64,000 bases of DNA from DASZUK01 sp963745595 (GCA_963745595.1 CAVUYB010000009.1:62001-126000), one strand, 5' to 3'. Positions 52,877 to 62,002 are shown, counted from the stretch's first letter. The notes: generated from the letters alone by a model not told the origin. Numbers and translations: made by a program.

Positions 52877-53677
52877 TCACCGGAGGGCGGCCACGAGCAT
52901 GAAGCGGCCGCACGGCCGCACGGCCCGGTCGGAGAAGACGTCGGCGGGGTTGGCGAACGTGTCGACGTCGGCGACCTCGACGTGGTCGTCGGCCACGCCG
53001 GCGCCGGCCAGCCGCCGGCGGATGGCGGCGACGAGGTCGAAGCGGGCGTGGCCGGGCCGGGCGGGCTCGAGCAGGTCGTCGCCGAGCGCCTGGCGCACCT
53101 CGTCGAGGGCCGGGCCGCCGATCTCGTAGTTCGACCGGCCGATGCACGGCCCGACGGCGGCCCGGACGTCACCGGGGTCGGTGCCGAACGTGCGGGCCAT
53201 GACATCGACGGTGGCGCCGACGACGTCGAGGACCGCGCCGCGCCGCCCGACGTGGGCGACACCGAGCACCCGGCGGACCGGATCGAAGAGGACGACCGGG
53301 CCGCAGTCGGCGACGAGGACGGCCAGCGCCGTGCCGACCCGGTCGGTCACGAGCCCGTCGGTCTCGCCGAGGCGGTCCCGGGCGTCGGCGTCCGACCGGT
53401 ACCCGGCGCCGGCCAGCGAGTCGTCGACGACGGCCACCCGTCGGCCGTGCTGCTGGTCGGCCACCGTGAGCGTCTCGAACCCGAGGGCGTCGCAGAGGAG
53501 CTCGCGGTTGGCGGCGACGTGGTCAGGGTCGTCGCCGACGTGGTAGCCGAGGTTCAGGCCGCGGTACGGGCCGGCACTCCGGCCGCCGTGCCGGGTGGTC
53601 ACGAGCGCGACGAGCCCGGGGCCGTCGAGCGCGAAGTGCCACGTGCACAGGTCGCCGGCATGGGACTGCTTGCGCAC
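52877..53677 (-). CDS. YfiH/laccase-domain protein (purine nucleoside phosphorylase type)
   Basis: 266 aa. The conserved motifs DQQHGRRVAVV, TDGLVTDRVG, VLVADCGPVVLFD, LGVAHVGRRGAVLDVV and VGPCIGRSNYEIG hold the His/Cys/His zinc ligands of the YfiH/DUF152 family. These enzymes cleave purine nucleosides and were formerly called polyphenol oxidases. The usual AHAGWRG reads AHVGRRG. In many actinobacteria the gene follows ftsZ; here it is away from a division cluster. Confidence 0.87.
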   Translation of the reverse strand: MRKQSHAGDLCTWHFALDGPGLVALVTTRHGGRSAGPYRGLNLGYHVGDDPDHVAANRELLCDALGFETLTVADQQHGRRVAVVDDSLAGAGYRSDADARDRLGETDGLVTDRVGTALAVLVADCGPVVLFDPVRRVLGVAHVGRRGAVLDVVGATVDVMARTFGTDPGDVRAAVGPCIGRSNYEIGGPALDEVRQALGDDLLEPARPGHARFDLVAAIRRRLAGAGVADDHVEVADVDTFANPADVFSDRAVRPCGRFMLVAALR

Positions 53678-53726
53678 TGGCTCATGCTACGGCCGGCCGA
53701 CGGCGTCGCGTCGGGGACCGACCCGG

Positions 53727-54440
53727 TCAGGCGGTGACGCCGGTCGACGCCGCGCCGGCGTAGAACTGGACGGCCCGCCAGCAGTACCACGCGACGATGC
53801 TCCGGTACGGGCGGTACGGCTCGCCGAGCGCGTCGAGGGCCTTCGGCGTCGGCATCGGGATCCCCCAGGCCAACCCGAACCCCTTGCGCACGCCGAGGTC
53901 GCCGGTCGGCCAGACGTCGAGGCGCCGGAGGTGGAACATGAGGAACATCTCCGCCGACCACCGTCCGATGCCTCGGACCGTCGTCAGCTGAGCGACGATC
54001 TCGTCGTCGCTCTCGCGGGCCAGCCGCCGGGAATCGAAGACGACCGTGCCGTCGAGCACCTTCGTCGCCAGATCCTGGAGCGACGCGACCTTGCTGCCCG
54101 AGAGACCGGCCGCCCGGAGGGCTGGCGTCGGCACGGCCAGCAGCCGCTCCGGCGTGACCTCGCCGTCGAGGGCCAGCACGAGCCGGCCGTGGATGGCCTG
54201 GGCCGCCGCGCCGGCCAGCTGCTGGTGCGTCACCGAACGGACGAGCGTGGCGAAGTGCGTCTCCGTCGGTCGAGGAAAGCGGGGCGGTCCGGCCTCGTCG
54301 ACCAGGCGGGCCAGCACCGGGTCGGCGGCGGCCAGGATCTCGGCCGCCTGACGGGCCGTGACCTTGGCCGGAGCGACCTTGGCCGGAGTGACCTTGGCCG
54401 GAGTGACCTTGGCCGGAGTGACCTTGCGGGGAGCGGGCAC
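53727..54440 (-). CDS. DNA-3-methyladenine glycosylase (AlkA-like, HhH-GPD)
   Basis: 237 aa from GTG at 54440. The helix-hairpin-helix and catalytic Asp are in LTTVRGIGRWSAEMFLMFHL and LDVWPTGDLGVRKG. VRSVTHQQLAGAAAQAIHGRL is the N-terminal GPD helix. It removes alkylated bases during base-excision repair. The first ~25 residues are a Lys/Pro/Ala repeat (KVTPAKVTPAKVTPA) from a 15-bp tandem repeat, perhaps a basic DNA-binding tail. Confidence 0.87.
   Translation of the reverse strand: MPAPRKVTPAKVTPAKVTPAKVAPAKVTARQAAEILAAADPVLARLVDEAGPPRFPRPTETHFATLVRSVTHQQLAGAAAQAIHGRLVLALDGEVTPERLLAVPTPALRAAGLSGSKVASLQDLATKVLDGTVVFDSRRLARESDDEIVAQLTTVRGIGRWSAEMFLMFHLRRLDVWPTGDLGVRKGFGLAWGIPMPTPKALDALGEPYRPYRSIVAWYCWRAVQFYAGAASTGVTA
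54360..54434. repeat. 15-bp tandem repeat at the 5' end of the alkA-like gene
   Basis: Five units of gaccttggccggagt encode TPAKV pentapeptides on the minus strand. The middle three are nearly identical. Confidence 0.88.
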
Positions 54441-54496
54441 CCCGGTGACTCTACGCAGCCGCCATCGAGCGGGCGACTGGCGCAGAATGGTGGGCG

Positions 54497-54871
54497 ATGG
54501 CACACCGACGAGCCGGCGCGGTCCGGACGGCCCGCGTCTACGACCCGCCGGGCCCCGACGACGGGACCCGGGTGCTCGTCGACCGGCTCTGGCCGCGCGG
54601 CCTCTCGAAGACCGCGGCAGCGTTCGACGAGTGGCTGTCGGACGTCGCGCCGACGACCGAGCTGCGGCGGTGGTACTCGCACGACCCGGCGCGCTTCGAC
54701 GAGTTCGCCGCCCGCTACCGGGCGGAGCTGGAACGGCCGGAGCCGGCGGCCGCGCTGGTGTCGCTCCGGGCGCTGCGCCGGCGCGGCCCGGTGACGCTGT
54801 TGACCGCCACCAAGGCACTCGACCTCAGCCACGCCGCCGTCCTGGCGCTCGTCGTTCCCGAGGCAGACTGA
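54497..54871 (+). CDS. DUF488-family protein (YeaO-like)
   Basis: 124 aa. ARVYDPPGPDDGTRVLVDRLWPRGLSK and FDEFAARYRAEL followed by PVTLLTATKALDLSHAAVL match the DUF488/YeaO pattern, a compact family of unknown biochemical role. It is divergent from the alkA-like gene across 56 bp, and 4 bp upstream of the exonuclease gene, so co-transcription with a nucleic-acid enzyme is likely. Confidence 0.85.
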   Translation: MAHRRAGAVRTARVYDPPGPDDGTRVLVDRLWPRGLSKTAAAFDEWLSDVAPTTELRRWYSHDPARFDEFAARYRAELERPEPAAALVSLRALRRRGPVTLLTATKALDLSHAAVLALVVPEAD

Positions 54872-54875
54872 CGCC

Positions 54876-55755
54876 GTGCGGGTGCATCTGGTCGACGGGA
54901 CGTACGAACTGTTCCGCCATTTCTTCGGCGCCCCGTCCCACCACAACGCCGACGGCCTGGAGGTCGCGGCGGTCCGGGGCGTGCTCTGGTCGATCCTCGG
55001 CCTGCTCGGCGACGGCGCGACGCACATCGGCGTGGCAACGGACCACGTGATCGAGTCGTTCCGCAACGACCTGTGGCCGGGCTACAAGACCGGCGAGGGC
55101 GTCGACCCGAATCTCTGGTCCCAGGCGTGGCCGCTCGAGCAGGCGCTGGTCGCGATGGGCGTGACGGTCTGGCCGATGGTCGACGTCGAGGCCGACGACG
55201 CGCTGGCCAGCGCGGCCGCGGTAACGGCCGACGACCCAGCGGTCGAGCAGGTCGTCATCTGCACGCCGGACAAGGACCTCGGCCAGTGCGTGCGGGGCAC
55301 CCGGATCGTCCAGCTCGACCGGCGCCAGTCGCGGCTGATCGACGAGGACGGCGTCGTCGCCAAGTTCGGCGTGCCGCCGGCGTCGATCCCGGACTACCTC
55401 GCCCTCGTCGGCGACAGCGCGGACGGATTCCCGGGCCTGCCCGGCTGGGGTGCCAAGTCGGCGGCCGCGGTGCTCGCTCGGTGGGGCCACCTGGAGGCCA
55501 TCCCCGAGCATCCGGCCGACTGGGACGTCGCTGTCCGGGGGGCACCGAAGCTGGCGGCCGCGCTGCGGGACGGCCACGACGACGCGCTGCTCTTCCGGCA
55601 CCTGGCAACGCTACGGGTGGACCGCTCGCTCGTCCGCTCGGTCGACGACCTCCGTTGGCGGGGCCCGACGGACAGCGTTCGCGTCGGTCTGTGCGGTGAT
55701 CGATGCGCCGACGCTGCCGGCCCGGACGGAGGCGCTGGCCGCCACCCGGACCTGA
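54876..55755 (+). CDS. 5'-3' exonuclease (FEN/PolA-N-like; one frameshift)
   Basis: About 293 codons. VHLVDGTYELFRHFF has the first metal aspartate. MVDVEADDALASAA and VVICTPDKDLGQCV carry the acidic cluster. The H3TH region is YLALVGDSADGFPGLPGWGAKSAAAVL. This is the stand-alone PolA-N-type flap exonuclease. The frame shifts near 55670, after LRWRGPTD; the correct tail is AFASVCAVIDAPTLPARTEA, ending at 55755. GTG start 4 bp after DUF488. Confidence 0.85.
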
Positions 55756-55769
55756 CGCGGCATCGTTCG

Positions 55770-55791
55770 GGTCAGGCGCTCGCGCCTGACC
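55770..55791. terminator. Hairpin between convergent exonuclease and ABC-permease genes
   Basis: GGTCAGGCG-CTCG-CGCCTGACC, a 9-bp perfect stem with a stable CTCG loop, 14 bp after the exonuclease stop and 20 bp before the end of the opposing gene. It probably terminates both transcripts. Confidence 0.7.
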
Positions 55792-55811
55792 AAGCCGCTC
55801 TCGGGTCCGGG

Positions 55812-56504
55812 TCAGACGGTGACGCGGCGCATCGTGACGAACCCGCCGGTGAGCAGCGCGGCGACGATCGCGACGAGGACACCCGTCAGCCCGGCGGCAC
55901 TCAGCGTGTGGAAGAAGTGGCCGATGCTCGACCAGGCGTCGGTCCAACTGGCGAGGACCGCGCCGACGAGGGCCACGGTCACCTGGGCGGCGACGAAGGC
56001 GATCACGCCGACGACGCCCCAGCGCCGGAAGACGAGCCCGAACCACATGCCGTAGGCGAAGAGCAGCGCCATCGCCACCGCCGCGGTCAGCCACGTCAGG
56101 TACCACGGTCCGTCGAGGATGTACGGCACCCGGAAGAAGGCCATGTGGATGCCCCAGCCGTCGGTCGCCCACTCGATCGCCTGCAGGCCGGTGATCGCCA
56201 ACCCGTAGGTAACGGCGAGGGCACCGGCGAGCAGCGCGGTACCGAAGTAGTACGAACGCCGGCTCAAGCCGAGGGCGAGCCCGAAGGGCAGAGAGCGGGC
56301 GACGCTCACGAGCCCGCAGACGAAGAGGACGCCGTAGATCGCGGCCAGGCCACCGACCCAGCGGTTCGGGTGGTCGCCGGCGGGGGTGAGCTGCAAGATG
56401 ACGATGTCGGCCACGAAGGCGAACGCCAGGACCATCCAGGGCAGCAGGACGTAGTTGAACCACTGGACGAGGTGGTAACGGGCGGCGTTGAGCGATGCGG
56501 TCAT
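55812..56504 (-). CDS. ABC-2-type transporter membrane subunit (YtrA-system partner)
   Basis: 230 aa with six hydrophobic segments (VLLPWMVLAFAFVADIVILQL, FGTALLAGALAVTYGLAITG, VTVALVGAVLASW and others). No recognised catalytic motif. It is co-translated with the ATPase gene (ATGA overlap), and a YtrA-type GntR regulator opens the operon, so it is the permease of a small ABC exporter, possibly for a cell-wall-active compound. Confidence 0.75.
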   Translation of the reverse strand: MTASLNAARYHLVQWFNYVLLPWMVLAFAFVADIVILQLTPAGDHPNRWVGGLAAIYGVLFVCGLVSVARSLPFGLALGLSRRSYYFGTALLAGALAVTYGLAITGLQAIEWATDGWGIHMAFFRVPYILDGPWYLTWLTAAVAMALLFAYGMWFGLVFRRWGVVGVIAFVAAQVTVALVGAVLASWTDAWSSIGHFFHTLSAAGLTGVLVAIVAALLTGGFVTMRRVTV

Positions 56505-57406
56505 GCGCTTCTCCTCTCGTTGCTGTCGATCGTCCGGTCGTCGTCACGCCCGGCGGCGTGGACCATGACCTGTTGGAGTGACAACGGCTCGAGGTCGAGG
56601 CGGAGCGTCCGGGCCCGGGCCCAGTCGCCGTCGTCGAGCGCGCCGGCGACGACGACGGACGCCTGCGACGCGACCCGGCGGCGACCCCAGGTCGGGCGGC
56701 CGGCGACGAACTCGTCGACGGCCACCGCGGCGCCGCTGACCGTCGTCGCGCTGCCGCGAACATCGTCGGCCGAGCCGTCGAGCACGACGCGGCCGTGGTC
56801 GATCATGACGACCCGCTCGAGCAGGTCGGCGACCTCGTCGATCAAGTGGGTCGACAGGACGATCGTCCGGGGGTGGGCGGCGTAGTCGGCGAGCAGCCGG
56901 TCGTAGAAGACCTGCCGGGCGACCGCGTCGAGACCGGCGTACGGCTCGTCGAACAGCGTCACCTCGGCCTGCGCGGCCAGCCCGATGACGATGCCGAGCG
57001 CCGAGCGCATGCCGCGGGAGAGCTTCTTGATCGACCGGCCGATCGGAAGCTCGAACTCGGCGAGCAACGTCCTGGCCAGCTCGGCGTCCCAGGCCGGGTA
57101 GCACCACGACGCGGCGCGCAGGACCTGACGGACCCGGACGTCCGGGAAGAGCTGGTCCTCACGGACGAGCACGATCCGGCGCAGGACGGCGTCGTTCTCC
57201 AACGGGTTCGCCCCGAGCACCTCGACGCGGCCGGCGGACGGGAACTCCTGGGCGGCCAGGATCCGCATGAACGTGCTCTTGCCCGCGCCGTTGCGGCCGA
57301 GCAACCCGGTGATCGACGTCCCGTTGACATCGATCGTGACGTCGTCGAGAGCGAGATGGCCACGGTAGCGGCGGGTCAGGCCGGCCACCGAGATCGTCGG
57401 TGTCAT
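56501..57406 (-). CDS. ABC transporter ATP-binding protein
   Basis: 301 aa. Walker A LLGRNGAGKSTFMRIL, signature IKKLSRGMRSALGIVIG, Walker B EVTLFDEPYAGLD and switch histidine VLSTHLIDEV. A ~70-residue C-terminal extension is typical of YtrB/BcrA-like exporters. It sits between the GntR regulator and the permease, with 4-bp overlaps on both sides. Confidence 0.9.
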   Translation of the reverse strand: MTPTISVAGLTRRYRGHLALDDVTIDVNGTSITGLLGRNGAGKSTFMRILAAQEFPSAGRVEVLGANPLENDAVLRRIVLVREDQLFPDVRVRQVLRAASWCYPAWDAELARTLLAEFELPIGRSIKKLSRGMRSALGIVIGLAAQAEVTLFDEPYAGLDAVARQVFYDRLLADYAAHPRTIVLSTHLIDEVADLLERVVMIDHGRVVLDGSADDVRGSATTVSGAAVAVDEFVAGRPTWGRRRVASQASVVVAGALDDGDWARARTLRLDLEPLSLQQVMVHAAGRDDDRTIDSNERRSA

Positions 57407-57780
57407 ACCTTGATTCCTCCCTGGGTGTCGCTGGACTCCCGGATCAGCGTGGTCAACGCGTCCGGGTCGATGCCGAGCCGGTCGGCCTCGGCGACCATCG
57501 GCTCGACGAACCGCTCGACGAACCGCCGGCGGCGAACGTCGAGCAACCGCGCCCGGGCACCGGCGGCGACGAACATGCCGATGCCGCGGCGCTTCTCGAG
57601 CAGGCCGTCGTCGGCGAGGACGTTGATGCCCTTCGCCGCGGTCGCCGGGTTGATCCGGTGGAACACCGCGAGCTCGTTGCTCGACGGGACCCGGTCGCCC
57701 TCCGCGAGCCCGCCGTCGGCGATCTCGTCGGCCAGGCGCTCCGCGATCTGCGAGAAGAGGGGTACCCCGTCATCGAGCAC
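57403..57780 (-). CDS. YtrA-subfamily GntR regulator
   Basis: 125 aa. The winged helix reads PLFSQIAERLADEIADGGLAEGDRVPSSNELAVFHRINPATAAKGI, then LLEKRRGIGMFV. The short helical C-terminus with RRRFVERFVEPMVAEADRLG is typical of YtrA, which represses a linked ABC transporter and responds to cell-wall stress. It should bind the inverted repeat 36 bp upstream. Confidence 0.9.
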   Translation of the reverse strand: MLDDGVPLFSQIAERLADEIADGGLAEGDRVPSSNELAVFHRINPATAAKGINVLADDGLLEKRRGIGMFVAAGARARLLDVRRRRFVERFVEPMVAEADRLGIDPDALTTLIRESSDTQGGIKV

Positions 57781-57815
57781 TGAGCGCTCCCCGGGGGCTC
57801 TCGGTCGGCTTCGTT

Positions 57816-57847
57816 CCTTGGTTCATTACTTGACTAATGTACCAAGG
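57816..57847. promoter_or_regulatory. Inverted repeat, probable YtrA-type operator
   Basis: CCTTGGTTCATTA and TAATGTACCAAGG (12 of 13 pairs) flank CTTGAC. The site lies 36 bp upstream of the gntR start, in an AT-rich patch that must also contain the promoter. Long symmetric sites of this type are usual for GntR/YtrA repressors. Confidence 0.65.
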
Positions 57848-57940
57848 AAGCTCAGCCCCGTCAATGGGCCCGGCGGTTCCGCAGCCGACCAAGCGGTATC
57901 GTTCGGTCGGCAGCGGGGACGACGGCAGGAGAGCGCGGAG

Positions 57941-58304
57941 ATGGACCGTGAGCAGCTGCGGGTGGCGTCCGGCCTTCTGGCGAAGGCCCAGAGCACCGAC
58001 TCCGACGCGGAGGCGGCCGCGCTGGCGGAGAAGACGTACGCGCTCCTCGCCAAGTTCCTCAACACCTACGACAACGACCAGCTGCGGACGAACGGCCGGC
58101 CGCGCCGCCGGGAACGGCGCCTGCTGCGCGACCGGCGGGCCGACCGGCGCGGCGAACCGCGCGACGAGCGGCGGGGCGAACCGCTCGACGAACCGGCGCC
58201 AGGGCCAGAGCCGGCGCCGCCGCCCCGATCCGGCCGCGGCCTACCGCCGGTCGACCGAGAACCCCCGGCGGCAGGGCGACGGCCAGATCGACGTCACCGC
58301 CTGA
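57941..58304 (+). CDS. DUF2786-domain protein (one frameshift)
   Basis: About 120 aa. The N-terminal ~40 residues REQLRVASGLLAKAQSTDSDAE and AAALAEKTYALLAKF match DUF2786, a helical module of unknown function often found in DNA-associated proteins. A long Arg-rich tail (RRRERRLLRDRRADRRGEPR) follows. The frame changes near 58200; the alternative end SRRRRPDPAAAYRRSTENPR stops at 58304, 15 bp from the opposing gene. ATG at 57941 follows GGAGAGCGCGGAG. Confidence 0.65.
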
Positions 58305-58319
58305 TCACGCTGGGCCTGA

Positions 58320-59584
58320 TCACGATGGCGAGCGCTGGCTCCGGACCGGCTGGGCCGACCACGCGGCCTCAGCCGCCGCGACGTCGGTGACGAGGTTGCC
58401 GAACGCGAGGTTGACGTCGTCGGCGTGGTAGCCCCAGGTCGGCCCGAGCGCCTGGGTGACGGCCGGTCGGGTATCGGCCGGCCCGCCGACGTCGGTGACC
58501 TGGAGCCACGTCGCGCCAGCCGCGATGCACGCAGGCGGCGGCGTACTTGCCGGGGTACGTGACCCAGTTCGTCGTGGGCAGCGGCGCGAGGCCGGCCTGG
58601 GTGGCCGAGAGGAAGTACGGGTCGAGCGTCGCGGTCCCGCCGCTGAGCGCGGCGGGGTTCACGCACGCGACCTGCTCGCCGCGCCGGGCGGTCTGACCGG
58701 ACTGCAGGCTCACGCCCTGCCCGGGCCGCCCGAAGAGCGAGTCGGCCGGCGGCTCGGACGGGAACGACGAATAGGCGATCGCGCACCCCGTCTGGCCCGC
58801 CGTCGTGCAGAGCGGGACACGGGAGAACGTCGCGCCGACGGTCCGGCCGGTCGGCACCTGGAGGTTGCCGCCGGCGATGATCGCCAGCACGAGGCGCCGG
58901 CGCAGCGCCGGCCGGCGGTCGAGCTCGGTGGCGATCAGGTGGATCAGGATGGCCGAGCCCTGGGAGTCGCCGATCAGGACGATCGGCCGGTTCCCGCTGC
59001 GGGCCAGGAACGCGTGCCACCCCGAGACGAGGCTGCGGTACGCGACGGTGAACGACGAGCGGAGCAACGCCCGGTTGCCCCCGAGCCCCCGGGCGATGCT
59101 CGACGACGTCGCCGATCGGTACATCGGCGCCCACACCGAGCAGACGCCCGAGAACGGCGACGCCTGGTCGACGGCCGCGCCGATCTCCGCCTTCCGCACC
59201 GCGAGACCGGTGTTGGCGGTCTTCTCCTGGCTCACGGTCGGGTACACGTAGAAGCAGTCGAACGTCGACGGCGGCCGACGACGACGCGGCGGGCGGGAAG
59301 CCGGCCGGGCTCCTCGTCCCGTCCGCCTGTACCGCGGTCACCGTCGACGGGTAGGCGCAGGGGTCGTGGGCCATCCCGGGCCGGCACAGCCAGACCGTCG
59401 TTGTCGGCCGGCCGAACGGCCGGCGGCCTGACGACGCAGCCGCGGCGGACGACGTCGGGGCCTTGGCGGCGACCGCCGACGGGACCCCGGCGAGCGAGAC
59501 GAGCGCGACCGCGAGCGCCGCCGTCCCGCTCGACCCGACCCAGGAGATGGCCCAACGGCGACGAGGGCGCAGGCGGCCGGACAC
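58320..59584 (-). CDS. Secreted DUF3089 (lipase-like alpha/beta hydrolase; two frameshifts)
   Basis: About 421 codons. A signal peptide (WAISWVGSSGTAALAVALVSLAG) precedes WLCRPGMAHDPCAYPST, the DUF3089 start. VDCFYVYPTVS-type text follows across a frameshift near 59255. The nucleophile elbow is PIVLIGDSQGSAILIHLI. The second shift is near 58530; the end reads WLQVTDVGGPADTRPAV and WGYHADDVNLAFGNLV. Members are exported esterases/lipases of actinobacteria. GTG start at 59584. Confidence 0.78.
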
Positions 59585-59673
59585 CGGTACAACCTGTCAC
59601 GTTCGCGGGCCGTGGCGGGTCAATGAAAGTGGACCGGTCGGACTAGAACCGGACGACCGGAGAGGAGCCGAAC

Positions 59674-60228
59674 ATGGACCCGTACCTTGCCCCTGTCGAG
59701 AAGCCACGAGGGCTCGTGCTCAAGCTGGTGTACTTCTTCACGAAGCGTCAGTTCGGCAAGGTGGCGACGCCGATCGCGGTCTTCTCGTCGCGCCTGCCGA
59801 TCGCGTTCTTGTCCTTCTACGGCAAGGTCTCGAAGCTGGACAAGAAGCTCGAGCTGCCGTTGCCGACGGCGATGCTCGTCCGCGAGCGCGTCGCCAGCCT
59901 CAACACCTGCCGGTTCTGCATGGACGTCGGCCGGTGGTACGCGACGAAGGCGACACCGACCAACGGCCCGCGCTTCGACGCGCTGGCCGACTACCGGACG
60001 AGCCCGCTCTTCACTGACGCCGAGCGGGCCGCGCTCGACTACGCGACGGAGCTCACGACCGAGAAGGACGTCGACCCCGAGACGTTCGCCCGGCTGGCTC
60101 GCCACTACCGCGAGCGCGAGATCTGCGAGATCGTCTGGCTCGTCGCCAGCGAGCATCTCTACAACGTGAGCAACATCGGCCTCAACATCGGTTCGGACGG
60201 CCTCTGCGAGCTGGCATCGTCACGGTGA
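59674..60228 (+). CDS. Carboxymuconolactone decarboxylase/AhpD-like protein
   Basis: 184 aa helical protein. The redox CxxC is in VASLNTCRFCMDVGRW, with EHLYNVSNIGLNIGSDG at the end. AhpD-like CMD proteins reduce peroxides or act as alkylhydroperoxidases with a lipoyl partner. The upstream ~90 bp contains GAGAGGAGCCGAAC as ribosome site and no other clear signal. Confidence 0.82.
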   Translation: MDPYLAPVEKPRGLVLKLVYFFTKRQFGKVATPIAVFSSRLPIAFLSFYGKVSKLDKKLELPLPTAMLVRERVASLNTCRFCMDVGRWYATKATPTNGPRFDALADYRTSPLFTDAERAALDYATELTTEKDVDPETFARLARHYREREICEIVWLVASEHLYNVSNIGLNIGSDGLCELASSR

Positions 60229-60301
60229 CCGCCGTTCGGCGCCGACCTCTTCTGCACTGAACAGAAGCGACAGGTGGACCGCGCTGCCTACGGTGGTGCC
60301 C

Positions 60302-61180
60302 ATGCCTGAGCCCCACGGTCACCCCGGTCTGCACCAGCACGGTGGCGCGGCCGACGGGCCCGCCCTCGACCCGTTGCTCGACCTCGACGCCGCAGTCCTC
60401 CGTGAGTACTGGTCGGCCGCGCTCGCGTGGGTCCGCCAGGCCGCGGACCGGGGCCCCCGGCACCGGCTGCTCGATCTCGGCGCCGGCACCGGTACCGGCT
60501 CGATCGGTCTGGCCCAGCGTTTCGCCGGGGCCGAGGTCATCGCCATCGACGTCTCCCCCGCCTCGTTGCGCCGGCTCTGTGAGAAGGCACTCGACCTCGG
60601 GCTCGCCGGCCGGATCCGGACGGTCGAAGCCGACCTCGACGCCGGATGGCCGGACGTCGGCTCGTTCGACGTCACTTGGGCGTCCATGTCCCTCCACCAC
60701 TTCGCCGATCCGACCCGCGTCCTCCGTGACGTGCTCGCCGCCACTCGACCCGGTGGCCTGATCGCGGCCGCCGAGCTCACCGAGCCGTTGCGGTTCCTCC
60801 CCGATGACCTCGGCTTCGGCTCCCCCGGGTTCGAGGCCCGAGCCGTCGCGACGCTCGGCGCCGCGCACGCCGAGACGATGCCGACGCTCGGTTCGGCCTG
60901 GGCACCGCGCCTCACCGACGCTGGCTGGACCGTCGTCGACGAGCGCGATTTCGTCATCGATCTCGACCCGCCCCGGCACCCGGACGCGGCTCGCTACGCC
61001 CGGGCGTGGTTCGCCCGGCTCTCCGACGGTTTCGCCGACCGCCTCGAGCCCGACGACCGCGCGACGCTGGCCGCGCTGCTCGACGAGCCCGGACAACCCG
61101 GCCCGCTCGAACGAACGAAGCTCCACCTCCGCGGCACCCGGACCGTCACGCTGGCCCGCCGCCCGACGGAGCTCGACTGA
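60302..61180 (+). CDS. Class I SAM-dependent methyltransferase
   Basis: 292 aa. Motif I HRLLDLGAGTGTGSIGLAQRF, acidic strand VIAIDVSPASLRRL, VEADLDAG, and the post-core WASMSLHHFADPTRVLRDV of the Methyltransf_11/25 group. The N-terminus is His-rich (HGHPGLHQHGGAA). ATG at 60302 chosen; a GTG nine bases upstream is in frame. Substrate unknown. Its stop abuts the convergent SDR stop. Confidence 0.82.
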   Translation: MPEPHGHPGLHQHGGAADGPALDPLLDLDAAVLREYWSAALAWVRQAADRGPRHRLLDLGAGTGTGSIGLAQRFAGAEVIAIDVSPASLRRLCEKALDLGLAGRIRTVEADLDAGWPDVGSFDVTWASMSLHHFADPTRVLRDVLAATRPGGLIAAAELTEPLRFLPDDLGFGSPGFEARAVATLGAAHAETMPTLGSAWAPRLTDAGWTVVDERDFVIDLDPPRHPDAARYARAWFARLSDGFADRLEPDDRATLAALLDEPGQPGPLERTKLHLRGTRTVTLARRPTELD

Positions 61181-62002
61181 TCAGCTCGGGTACTGGTTGT
61201 TGAGCCCGGCCTCGAGCGCCTCGCGCGGGATCAACCAGGGCACGAGGGTCTGGCCGCCGTCGACGACCAGGCTCTGCCCGGTGGTGTACATCGACGCCGA
61301 GCTGAGGAAGAACATGATCGGCCCGACGATCTCGGGCAGCTGCCCGTAGCGCTGCAGGGCGATCATCTCGTTCATGCGGTCTTGGACGACCTGGTTGCCG
61401 AACATCGCTTCGGACTTGGCGATCGGGAAGGCGCCCGGACCGACGCAGTTGACCCGGAGGCCCGCCGGTCCCCACTCCCGGCCGACCGCCCGGACCAGGC
61501 TCGTCACCCCCGCCTTGCCGGCCGACGAGTGGCTGATCCCCGGCGCCCCGCCGGTGGCGGTCGAGCTGGTCATCATCACCGCCGCGCCGGCCGTCCCGCC
61601 GTCGAGCAACGGCTTCGCCCAACGTTGGAGGACGTTGAACGCCGCGCAAAGCGTGTTGTCGATCGTCTGGCGGAACTGCGCCGGAGAGATCCGCATGGCC
61701 GGGCCGAGGGACACCTGGGCCGCCGCGTGCACCAACGCGGTGGCCGGCCCGTCCTGCTCGACGGTCGAGAACACGGCGTCGACCGCGTCGGGGTCGGTGG
61801 CGTCGCCGGCGCAGGCCGTCAGCGTTCCGGGCAGCTCCCGGCCGAGCGACACCGTCTCGTCGAGCGCCTCCTGTCGTCGGCCCATCACGTAGACGGTCTT
61901 GCCGAGCGAGGCCAGCTGGAGGGCGACCCCCCGGCCGATCCCCGACCCGCCGCCCGTGATCAGCACCCGCTCGTAAGGGACGTCGACCGCCCAGTCACCC
62001 AT
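61181..62002 (-). CDS. SDR-family oxidoreductase, 2,4-dienoyl-CoA-reductase-like
   Basis: 273 aa from ATG at 62002. Cofactor motif VLITGGGSGIGRGVALQLA, HAAAQVSLGP in place of NAG, and the active-site segment GISHSSAGKAGVTSL. The catalytic Tyr of YxxxK is replaced (SSAGK), as in 2,4-dienoyl-CoA reductases, which use other residues. EWGPAGLRVNCVGPGAF supports an NADPH-type enzyme. A role in unsaturated fatty-acyl-CoA oxidation is plausible. Confidence 0.8.
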   Translation of the reverse strand: MGDWAVDVPYERVLITGGGSGIGRGVALQLASLGKTVYVMGRRQEALDETVSLGRELPGTLTACAGDATDPDAVDAVFSTVEQDGPATALVHAAAQVSLGPAMRISPAQFRQTIDNTLCAAFNVLQRWAKPLLDGGTAGAAVMMTSSTATGGAPGISHSSAGKAGVTSLVRAVGREWGPAGLRVNCVGPGAFPIAKSEAMFGNQVVQDRMNEMIALQRYGQLPEIVGPIMFFLSSASMYTTGQSLVVDGGQTLVPWLIPREALEAGLNNQYPS

